A stretch of 64,000 nucleotides of DNA from Symbiobacterium terraclitae (GTDB lineage: Bacteria > Bacillota > Sulfobacillia > Symbiobacteriales > Symbiobacteriaceae): NCBI RefSeq assembly GCF_017874315.1, contig NZ_JAGGLG010000001.1, positions 124,001-188,000 of the forward strand, read 5' to 3'. Within the stretch, counting starts at the first letter, position 1; each line of letters opens with the position of its first letter. Shown here in pieces: positions 57,923 through 64,000 of this stretch. Below the pieces are notes generated by a model. It was given only the letters and a program-made list of their open reading frames with translations, searched no databases and was not told where the DNA came from. Made by a program: the position numbers and the translations under genes.

Positions 57923-58264
57923 ATGGCCGCGACGTACGTAGAGTCGAGGAGCAGGAGGGTCAGGCGGCGCACGCCCAGGGCGGTCCGCCGTGCCCGCACG
58001 CTGGCCGTGCTGTTTGCACTCACGGTGTGCGCTGCCGTACTGCTGTTCCCCCGGCTCGTCCACACGCAGTCCCACGAGCCCCCGACGGGCGTCCACCACA
58101 CGGTGGCGTACGGCGACACGCTGTGGGACATCGCGGTCGCCCACGCGGGCAACCGCGACGTCCGGGAGGTCGTCTACCAGATCCGGCGGCTGAACGGCCT
58201 GTCGTCGGCCGAGATCCACCCGGGTCAGGTGCTGTTCATCCCTACGGAGTCCGGCGGGCGCTGA
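57923..58264 (+). CDS. yneA: YneA-like cell-division suppressor (LysM)
   Basis: A 113-residue protein: basic N-terminus, one membrane helix (LAVLFALTVCAAVLLFPRLV) and a C-terminal LysM domain (HHTVAYGDTLWDIAVAHAGN, IRRLNGLSSAEIHPGQVLFI). Bacillus YneA has the same build, is divergent from lexA, and delays septation during the SOS response. ATG at 57923 after GGGAGGG. Controlled by the SOS box in its promoter. Confidence 0.85.
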   Translation: MAATYVESRSRRVRRRTPRAVRRARTLAVLFALTVCAAVLLFPRLVHTQSHEPPTGVHHTVAYGDTLWDIAVAHAGNRDVREVVYQIRRLNGLSSAEIHPGQVLFIPTESGGR

Positions 58265-58285
58265 CGCGCGAGGGAGGGTGAGCTC

Positions 58286-58606
58286 ATGGCGGTGGTGGTG
58301 CAGAGTTTCGAGGGCAGGCTGCCGGCCGAGCTGTACGAGCGGCTGGTGCGGCTGCGCCAGCGCTACGCGCAGGTCCTCCGGGCCGCGGCGGCCGGCGACT
58401 TTGGGGACGAGGAGCAACTCCGGGCCCTCAGCAGGCGTGTGGGGCGCCTGCTGGCGGAGACCGCCCGCACGCCGGTGGAGGAGCGCGGCGGCCTTCCGAT
58501 GCTCGAGATCTCGCTCTCCGTGGACCGGCTCTTTCCCGAACTGCGCGCCTGGAACCAGCGCTTCGCCCAGCACTACCGCCCCGAACGGCGTGCAGCCGGC
58601 TGGTAG
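58286..58606 (+). CDS. Unknown protein after yneA
   Basis: A 106-residue soluble helical protein, rich in Arg, Leu and Ala, that I do not recognise (ELYERLVRLRQRYAQVLRAA, LEISLSVDRLFPELRAWNQR). It is 21 bases behind yneA and shares its transcript, so it is probably also DNA-damage inducible. ATG at 58286 after GGGAGGGTG. It does not look like YneB resolvase or YnzC. Confidence 0.65.
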   Translation: MAVVVQSFEGRLPAELYERLVRLRQRYAQVLRAAAAGDFGDEEQLRALSRRVGRLLAETARTPVEERGGLPMLEISLSVDRLFPELRAWNQRFAQHYRPERRAAGW

Positions 58607-58633
58607 CGATCCAGCTTAGAACCGTTAGAAATC

Positions 58634-58665
58634 GGGTCCACACCTGAGGGTGTGGGCCCGTCTTT
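58634..58665 (+). terminator. Terminator of the yneA transcript
   Basis: GGGTCCACACC (58634-58644), loop TGAG, GGTGTGGGCCC (58649-58659; one G-T pair), GTCTTT. Confidence 0.8.
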
Positions 58666-58691
58666 GTCGGGCCTTTCAGACGGGGGCTGGA

Positions 58692-58722
58692 TTGACCTGG
58701 GTGGCAAATACTTTGCTATAAT
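58692..58722 (+). promoter_or_regulatory. Promoter of the cytochrome c maturation operon
   Basis: TATAAT (58717-58722) with TG one base ahead (extended -10). TTGACC (58692-58697) lies 19 bases upstream, slightly far. Confidence 0.75.
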
Positions 58723-58806
58723 GAATCGCACATCTGATGCTCGAGGCTTCCAGGTATCTGGAGGAGCCGAACGAACGTCTGTAGTGTCAGGGCGAGGTGA
58801 TGACCT

Positions 58807-59448
58807 GTGGTCTGTCCGGAGTGCGGCACACGGCTCGAGGAGGGCGGGCGCTTCTGCCACGGCTGCGGCTGGGATTCGCAGGAGGCAGCGGCGGCGCGCC
58901 GGGCCGCGGAGCTGGCGCGGCGGCCGGCCTGGAAGCGCTGGGTATCGGGCATCTCGCTCGGCGTGCTGGCCGCGGTCGTGCTGGTGATGCTGCTGGTGCC
59001 GCGCACGGAGGCGGAGACCGTGCCGCAGGTGGGCACGCCGGCGCCCGACTTCGCGCTGGAGACGCTGGACGGCGACGCCGTCGTGCGCCTCTCCGACCTG
59101 GCCGGGCAGCCCGTGGTCATCAACTTCTGGGCGACCTGGTGCCCCCCGTGCCGGAAGGAGATGCCTGACTTCCAGCAGGTGTACGACAAGTACAAGGAGA
59201 TGGGGCTCCGGTTCTACGCCGTGAACGTGGGCGAGTCGCGGGTGGCGGTGCGGGACTTCGCCGAGCGGCTCGGGGTCGACTTCCCGATCCTGATCGACGC
59301 CGACGAGAGCGCCCAGCGGGCGTACCGCATCCTCCCGATTCCCGCGACCTTCTTCATCGACCGTGACGGGATCATCCGCGGGGTGTACCAGTATCAGATG
59401 TCGCTGCCGCAGATCGAGGCTGAGGTCGGGCGCCTGCTGGCCCGCTAG
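58807..59448 (+). CDS. resA: ResA-like thiol-disulfide oxidoreductase with zinc ribbon
   Basis: A 213-residue protein. Residues 1-22 are a zinc ribbon (Cys3, Cys6, Cys17, Cys20: VCPECG...FCHGCGWD). A membrane helix (about 46-63) then carries the thioredoxin-fold domain outside, with the active site Cys112-Pro-Pro-Cys115 in WATWCPPCRKEMPDF. ResA reduces apocytochrome c haem-binding cysteines. The zinc ribbon would face the cytoplasm and is not part of normal ResA. GTG at 58807 after GAGGTGA. ccdA follows at 9 bases. Confidence 0.88.
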   Translation: MVCPECGTRLEEGGRFCHGCGWDSQEAAAARRAAELARRPAWKRWVSGISLGVLAAVVLVMLLVPRTEAETVPQVGTPAPDFALETLDGDAVVRLSDLAGQPVVINFWATWCPPCRKEMPDFQQVYDKYKEMGLRFYAVNVGESRVAVRDFAERLGVDFPILIDADESAQRAYRILPIPATFFIDRDGIIRGVYQYQMSLPQIEAEVGRLLAR

Positions 59449-59457
59449 GAGGAGTCG

Positions 59458-60168
59458 ATGCCCATGGCCACACCGAACCTGTTCCTCGCCTTCGGCGCAG
59501 GGGTGCTCTCGTTTGTCTCCCCGTGCGTCCTGCCGATCTACCCGTCTTTCCTCAGCTACGTGACCGGGGTTTCGGTGGCCGAGATCTCCGCCGGTTCCCG
59601 CGCCGTCCGGGTCCGGGTCCTGAAGCACAGCCTGGCCTTCTTCGCCGGGTTCTCGGTGATCTACATCGCCCTGGGCCTCACGGCCAGCGCGCTGGGTTCC
59701 TTCTTCTACAGCAGCCGCTCCTGGCTGCCGGTGGCGGGCGGCATCTTCGTCGCGGTCATGGGGCTGACGCTGATGGGCGTGCTGCGCATCCCCTTCCTGA
59801 TGCGGGACACGCGCCGCCAGCTGGCCAGCCGCCCCGAGGGGTATCTCGGGTCAGCGCTGATCGGCCTCACCTTCGCAGCAGGCTGGACGCCCTGTATCGG
59901 CCCGATCCTGGGCGCGGTGCTGGCCCTGGCCGCCACAAGCCCGGGCTACGGGGGCCTGCTGCTGCTGGCCTACTCGGTCGGCTTTGCGCTGCCCTTCATC
60001 GGCATGGCGTACGCGCTGGGCTCCGTCCGCAAGCTGGCGCAGTACTCGCTGGCGATCGAGCGGGTCGGCGGCGCCATCATGGTGGTGATGGGCATCATGC
60101 TGGCCACGGGCACCATGGAGCGCCTGTCGGCCTGGCTGCTGGAGGTTACGGGGTTCACAGGATTCTGA
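59458..60168 (+). CDS. ccdA: CcdA thiol-disulfide transmembrane protein
   Basis: A 236-residue protein with six membrane helices and the two conserved cysteines: LSFVSPCVLPIYPSFL and LTFAAGWTPCIGPILGAVLA. It carries reducing power from cytoplasmic thioredoxin to ResA. Length equals Bacillus CcdA (235). ATG at 59458 after AGGAGGAG; a second ATG follows two codons on. Confidence 0.93.
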   Translation: MPMATPNLFLAFGAGVLSFVSPCVLPIYPSFLSYVTGVSVAEISAGSRAVRVRVLKHSLAFFAGFSVIYIALGLTASALGSFFYSSRSWLPVAGGIFVAVMGLTLMGVLRIPFLMRDTRRQLASRPEGYLGSALIGLTFAAGWTPCIGPILGAVLALAATSPGYGGLLLLAYSVGFALPFIGMAYALGSVRKLAQYSLAIERVGGAIMVVMGIMLATGTMERLSAWLLEVTGFTGF

Positions 60169-60220
60169 TCGCAGCAGAGGGGGGGACTCCGGTCTCCCCC
60201 TTAAGCAGGGGGGAGTTTCG

Positions 60221-61726
60221 CTGGCCGCTGTCAGTGCAGCCAACTGCCCGGCCTGCCGCCGCTCGCTCCCAGTGGGGGCCCAGTTCTGCCCGGGTTGCGG
60301 ACTGGCGCTGGGAGAGAAGGAGCGGGTGCGGCAGCCGGAGGGGCCGAGCCCGTGGGTGGTCCTGCTGGACCGCACGTGGGACTTCTTCGCATCCACCAAG
60401 GTGGCTTCCGTCCTCATCGTGCTCATCGCCGCGGCTTCCATCCTCGGCACCTTGATCGAACAGGAGTCCCTGTACCAGGACTGGAGGCCGCCCTATCTCT
60501 ACTACCCGGACCGCTACGGGGAGTTCTGGGGGAACCTCTTCATGCGGCTGGGCCTCACCCACACCTACTCGTCGGTATGGTACGCCGCCCTGATCCTGAT
60601 GCTGGTCATCAGCCTGATCATCTGCTCGCTGCACCGGCTGGTGCCGCTGCACCGGCAGCTGGTGCGCCCGCAGGTCTGGAAGCTGCCCCACTTCCTGCGC
60701 AAGCAGCAGGTGGTGCTGGAGGCCGGGGTCAGCCTGGGGGAGGCCGAATCCAGGCTCAACAGGGCCGGGTACCGCATCTGGCGGGACCGGGAGTGCCTGT
60801 ATGCCGAAAAGGGCCGCCTGAGCCGGTACGGCCCCTACATCCTGCACATCGGGCTCCTGGTGGTCTGCTTCGCCGCCTTCGCCAAGGCGCTGCCGGGGTG
60901 GGACGAGTCACAGGACGTCTGGATTCCCGACGGGCAGACCGTGAAGGTGCCGGGAACGGACTTCGCGATCACCAACCACCAGTTCACCATCGAGCTGTAC
61001 GAGAACGGCATGCCGTCCCGCTACGCCACCGACGCCTCCATCCTCGTGGAAGGGCAGGAGGTCGTGCGGAAGACGATCGAGGTGAACAAGCCGCTCTCGT
61101 ACGGCGGCTGGGACATCTATCAGGCCTCGTGGCGGGAGGAGCCCGGCGTGGCCCACCTGCGGCTCGTCCACGCGGAGACCGGCCAGGTGGTCACCAGGAT
61201 CCCCTTCGACCTGCGGGATCCGGCGCCGGAGTACCCGATCGAGGGGACCAACCTGAAAGTCGCCGTCCGCACGTATCTGCACGACTTCATGCTCGATCCG
61301 GAGACCAACCAGCCCACCAACGCGTCCTACGAGGTGCGCAACCCGGTGGTCATGGCCGAGGTGGTGACGGCGGATACCGAGCAGGTCCTGGGCCGGGTCG
61401 CCCTGGTGATCCTGGGCGATGTGCCGGCGGTCTACGCCGGACCGTACTACCTGGAGGTGGAGCGGGTCGACACCCGCTGGTACACCGCCCTGAAGCTGCA
61501 CCAGGACAAGACGGTACCCTACATGTACGCGGGTCTCGCAGTCGTCTTCATCGGCATGTTGATCACGTTCTTCATTTTCCACTGGCAGGTCTGGGTGCGG
61601 GAGGAGAACGGGGGGGTTCTCATCGGCGCCCGGGCGTACAAGAACCGGTTCGGACTGACTCGGGAGATCCAGCGCCTCTTCGGCGCACCCCAGGGGGAGG
61701 GGACGGAGCGAAATGACACCGCGTAA
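60221..61726 (+). CDS. resB: ResB/Ccs1 cytochrome c biogenesis protein with zinc ribbon; apparent CTG start
   Basis: A 501-residue protein. From CTG at 60221 it opens with a zinc ribbon (Cys9, Cys12, Cys23, Cys26: NCPACRR...FCPGCG). The ResB domain follows, with membrane helices near about 55-75, 105-125, 200-220 and 440-465 and a large outside loop between the third and fourth. The ordinary GTG at 60272 would cut the ribbon in half. AGGGGGGAG lies 5 bases before the CTG, and no ATG, GTG or TTG exists in this frame further up. ResB with CcsA handles haem and apocytochrome. It overlaps ccsA by 14 bases. Confidence 0.85.
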   Translation: MAAVSAANCPACRRSLPVGAQFCPGCGLALGEKERVRQPEGPSPWVVLLDRTWDFFASTKVASVLIVLIAAASILGTLIEQESLYQDWRPPYLYYPDRYGEFWGNLFMRLGLTHTYSSVWYAALILMLVISLIICSLHRLVPLHRQLVRPQVWKLPHFLRKQQVVLEAGVSLGEAESRLNRAGYRIWRDRECLYAEKGRLSRYGPYILHIGLLVVCFAAFAKALPGWDESQDVWIPDGQTVKVPGTDFAITNHQFTIELYENGMPSRYATDASILVEGQEVVRKTIEVNKPLSYGGWDIYQASWREEPGVAHLRLVHAETGQVVTRIPFDLRDPAPEYPIEGTNLKVAVRTYLHDFMLDPETNQPTNASYEVRNPVVMAEVVTADTEQVLGRVALVILGDVPAVYAGPYYLEVERVDTRWYTALKLHQDKTVPYMYAGLAVVFIGMLITFFIFHWQVWVREENGGVLIGARAYKNRFGLTREIQRLFGAPQGEGTERNDTA

Positions 61727-63026
61727 CGCGTTTCTGCTCGATCTGGCTCAGTGGCTGTTGTTCGGGGGTTTCGCAGCCTACCTGATCGCCTTCCTGCTCT
61801 ACGTCTCGGGGACGCTGGGGCGGCGAATCTCGGGGGGCACCCGGTTCGAGCGCACCGCCGGGCACGGCACCGTGGCCAACGTGCTGGGCGTGACCTTGCA
61901 CGGGCTGGCGATCCTCGCCCGGTGGCAGGGCTCGGGTTTCTGGCCCACCTCCAACATGTACGAGTTCATCGGCTTCATGGCGTTCTCCAGCATGGTGGCC
62001 TTCCTCGTGCTGCACCGCATGTACCGCCTGTACATCGTCGGGGCGCTGGTCACCCCGGTGACGCTGTTCTTGCTGGCTTACTCGTACGTCTTCCCGCCCG
62101 AGGTGACGCCGCTCATCCCGGCGCTGCAGTCCATCTGGCTGCCGCTGCACGTCTCGCTGGCGGCCCTCGGCGAGGGGTTCTTCGCCGTGGCGTTCGGCGC
62201 GGCGCTGCTCTACCTGCTGCGAGTGCGCGGCCTGGAGCTGGCGCGCAGCCGGGCTGCAGCGGAGGCGGCCAGCGCGCTGGAGGGAGGGGCGGTCGCCGGC
62301 GCGGCAGGTGCCGCGGCAGCGGCCGCGCCCACGGAGACGGCCGACCAGCGCTGGGAGCGCCTCTGGGGCGTCCGCCTGATGGAAGTCCTCTTCTACATCA
62401 TCCTGGTCATGGTCGGCTTCACGCTGCTGGCCCTGATCTTCCGCTGGTCGGGCTTCCAGTGGATCTTCGCCTCGGGCAGCACCTACCACCTGCCGCCCAT
62501 CATCGGGCCGTGGGGCGCCGAGGTGGGGGAGAAGGGGTCGGTCCTGGGCGTCCCGTTGCCGGCGGTGGTCGTACCCTTCGGCTGGCGGGGCAAGCACCTG
62601 AACACCCTGCTCTACTCGCTGGCGGTGGGCGGGCTCCTCTACTGGGCGATCCGCCGCTTCGTCGCCCGCGGCCGCATCGGCGACGCCCTGGCCGTGCGAG
62701 TGGGCGGTGACCCGGAGCTGCTGGACGAGATCAGCTACCGCGCCGTGGCCATCGGCTACCCGATCTTCACCCTGGGCGGCCTGATCTTCGCCATGATCTG
62801 GGCGAAGGAGGCCTGGGGCCGCTATTGGTTCTGGGACCCCAAGGAGACGTGGGCGCTGATCGCCTGGCTGGTCTACTCCGCTTACCTGCACTTCCGCATC
62901 AGCCGGGGCTGGGAAGGGCGCAAGTCCGCCTGGCTGGCCGTGCTGGGCTTCGGGGTGGTCCTGTTCACGCTGGTGGGCGTCAACCTGTTGATCGTCGGCC
63001 TGCACTCCTACGCAGGCGGAGACTAG
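61713..63026 (+). CDS. ccsA: CcsA/ResC cytochrome c synthase subunit
   Basis: A 437-residue protein with about eight helices and the haem-handling motif WGRYWFWDPKETWALIAWLV (WWD domain). Conserved histidines occur near LHGLAILAR, LPLHVSLAALG and LHFRISRGW. An insert of about 110 residues, Ala-rich then charged, splits the middle helices (after LRVRGLELARSRA). With ResB it forms the system II synthase. ATG at 61713; overlap with resB implies coupling. Confidence 0.9.
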   Translation: MTPRNAFLLDLAQWLLFGGFAAYLIAFLLYVSGTLGRRISGGTRFERTAGHGTVANVLGVTLHGLAILARWQGSGFWPTSNMYEFIGFMAFSSMVAFLVLHRMYRLYIVGALVTPVTLFLLAYSYVFPPEVTPLIPALQSIWLPLHVSLAALGEGFFAVAFGAALLYLLRVRGLELARSRAAAEAASALEGGAVAGAAGAAAAAAPTETADQRWERLWGVRLMEVLFYIILVMVGFTLLALIFRWSGFQWIFASGSTYHLPPIIGPWGAEVGEKGSVLGVPLPAVVVPFGWRGKHLNTLLYSLAVGGLLYWAIRRFVARGRIGDALAVRVGGDPELLDEISYRAVAIGYPIFTLGGLIFAMIWAKEAWGRYWFWDPKETWALIAWLVYSAYLHFRISRGWEGRKSAWLAVLGFGVVLFTLVGVNLLIVGLHSYAGGD

Positions 63027-63042
63027 ACTGGGGAGACAGCGA

Positions 63043-63082
63043 GAGCCTGTCCGCCGGGGACGACCGGCCGGACGGGCTCTTT
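63043..63082 (+). terminator. Terminator of the cytochrome c maturation operon
   Basis: GAGCCTGTCCG (63043-63053) pairs with CGGACGGGCTC (63069-63079; one G-T pair), then TTT. Confidence 0.8.
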
Positions 63083-63235
63083 CTCTACGCGCGCGATCGG
63101 CGGGTTCGCATACCGCTCATTCCCACTGCAGAGACTACCGGCGAGGCGCGGCCTCCGGCCGCAGGCGATTTGGAAGGAGAGCGGCGGGGCAGGTCATTCC
63201 ACCGCCCACGGCTGGGATTGGAGGAGAATGCGGGC

Positions 63236-64000
63236 ATGACGGTACACGGTGACCTGGAACGGGCGATTGCCATGGCGCAGGCGGCCCGGGGCAACTATCT
63301 GCTCTTCGCGTCGCAGTCGGAAGACGAGAAAGCCCACCAGGTCTTCAAGCAGATGGCGGAGGACATGGAGCGGCACGTCATGATCCTTGAGTCCCGCCTT
63401 CAGTACCTGGGCCAGTACAACCAGCTGGTCGGGCAGGCACGGGGCCAGCAGGGGCGGGAGCAGGGCCACGCTGGCGGGCATGACGGCCGCGGGCAGGGCG
63501 GTAACCAGCGAGGCGGTCAGGGCGGCGACCGGTCCCCCGGCCAGGACCAGGGCCGCGGCGGCAACGGGCAGGGCCCCTGGCAGCAGCAGGGACAGGACGG
63601 CGGCCACGGGCAGGGCCGGTGGGGCGCGAGACCCCAGGGCGGCGGTGATGGCCAGGGCCGGTGGCAGCAGGGGGGCGGACAGGGCGGTTCGCAGCAACAG
63701 GGAGACGGTCAGGGTAACTGGCAGCAGCAAGGGAGTGGCCAGGGCTGGCAACAGCAGGACCAGGGCGGCGGCAGCGCCCAGGGGGCCTCGTGGCAGCAGG
63801 GCCGGGGCGCCGGCCAGAACCAGGGCGGCGGCAGCGGGCAGGGCACCTGGCGGCAGCAGGGCCAGGGCCAGAACGGCGGCCAGCAGCAGATGAGCGGCGG
63901 CGATGGCGCGCTCTTCGGCGGGAGCGGTCAGGGCGGCTGGGGACAGCAGGGCCAGGGAGGCAACCCCGGTCAGAACCAGGCATACGGCCAGCCCAACAAC
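63236..64000 (+). CDS. DUF1657-like protein with Gly/Gln/Trp repeat tail (cut by right edge)
   Basis: The frame opens at an ATG (63236), 9 bases after GGAGGAG, and stays open to the edge: 255 residues seen. Residues 1-60 resemble DUF1657/ferritin-like helices (LERAIAMAQAARGNYLLFAS, VFKQMAEDMERHVMILESRL). From about residue 70 the chain is Gly/Gln-rich, with Asn, Trp and Arg and recurring GQGxWQQQGQ-like units, and it lacks hydrophobic blocks, so it is likely disordered. A short MSGGDGALFGGSGQ piece interrupts it near residue 222. DUF1657 proteins occur in spore formers. Function unknown. Confidence 0.75.
   Translation, partial: MTVHGDLERAIAMAQAARGNYLLFASQSEDEKAHQVFKQMAEDMERHVMILESRLQYLGQYNQLVGQARGQQGREQGHAGGHDGRGQGGNQRGGQGGDRSPGQDQGRGGNGQGPWQQQGQDGGHGQGRWGARPQGGGDGQGRWQQGGGQGGSQQQGDGQGNWQQQGSGQGWQQQDQGGGSAQGASWQQGRGAGQNQGGGSGQGTWRQQGQGQNGGQQQMSGGDGALFGGSGQGGWGQQGQGGNPGQNQAYGQPNN

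Overview
The window is about 64 kb of GC-rich DNA with endospore-former gene content: SpmA, SpmB, SpoVS, SpoVK, RNase Y, YmdB, a LexA/YneA pair and a SigY-type operon. Strong GGAGG-type ribosome sites, frequent GTG/TTG starts and GC-rich hairpin terminators fit a high-GC Gram-positive spore former. Symbiobacterium or a close relative is my best guess; this is inference from content and composition, not a database match. I saw no rRNA, tRNA, CRISPR array, integrase or insertion sequence, so this looks like ordinary chromosome.

Layout. 1-8.7 kb: the start of a chemotaxis receptor (cut by the left edge), a polysaccharide deacetylase, c-di-AMP receptor DarA, SpmA-SpmB, a RidA-like protein, an RluB-type pseudouridine synthase, a lone MsmX-type sugar ABC ATPase and several unknown genes. 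8.7-12.7 kb: a strong promoter and a large structured leader RNA ending in a terminator, then rny, an unknown gene, ymdB and spoVS. 12.9-16.6 kb: dipeptidase, PepA, PHP phosphoesterase and a coiled-coil protein. 17-24.3 kb: a MoxR-DUF58-DUF4129 operon, a LysR regulator with a dyad at its promoter, an RRM protein, a tandem pair of duplicated small membrane proteins and a DUF402 protein. 24.3-31.5 kb: a minus-strand molybdate locus without modC, a thioredoxin-reductase-like flavoprotein without its CxxC, agmatinase, fused MsrA-MsrB and a frameshifted gene.

31.6-48.5 kb: miaB-ymcA-mutS and mutL-miaA-hfq plus spoVK, an order that follows the Bacillus subtilis backbone. Two secreted repeat proteins, an M50 peptidase remnant, DinB-like, Hsp20, EamA and histidine-phosphatase genes lie between the two blocks. 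48.6-53.8 kb: a GreA-C-domain protein, a Dcu-type dicarboxylate carrier with a Rex-like site, and a rearranged sigY operon (ABC ATPase, permease, ECF sigma, anti-sigma, small membrane protein) with a SigY-like promoter. 53.8-58.7 kb: ynbB-DUF456-glnA, then lexA and a yneA-like gene diverging around two SOS boxes. 58.8-63.0 kb: a system II cytochrome c maturation operon (ResA-CcdA-ResB-CcsA) in which ResA and ResB both carry N-terminal zinc ribbons. The right edge cuts a DUF1657-like protein with a long Gly/Gln/Trp repeat tail.

The best candidate for something undescribed is the RNA at about 8788-9042. Its closing stem and the terminator ahead of rny share the same bases, so they exclude each other. 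Next are the Gly/Gln/Trp repeat protein, two genes that seem to use non-standard start codons (ATC for the phosphatase, CTG for ResB), and the promoter-plus-gene duplication near 23 kb.
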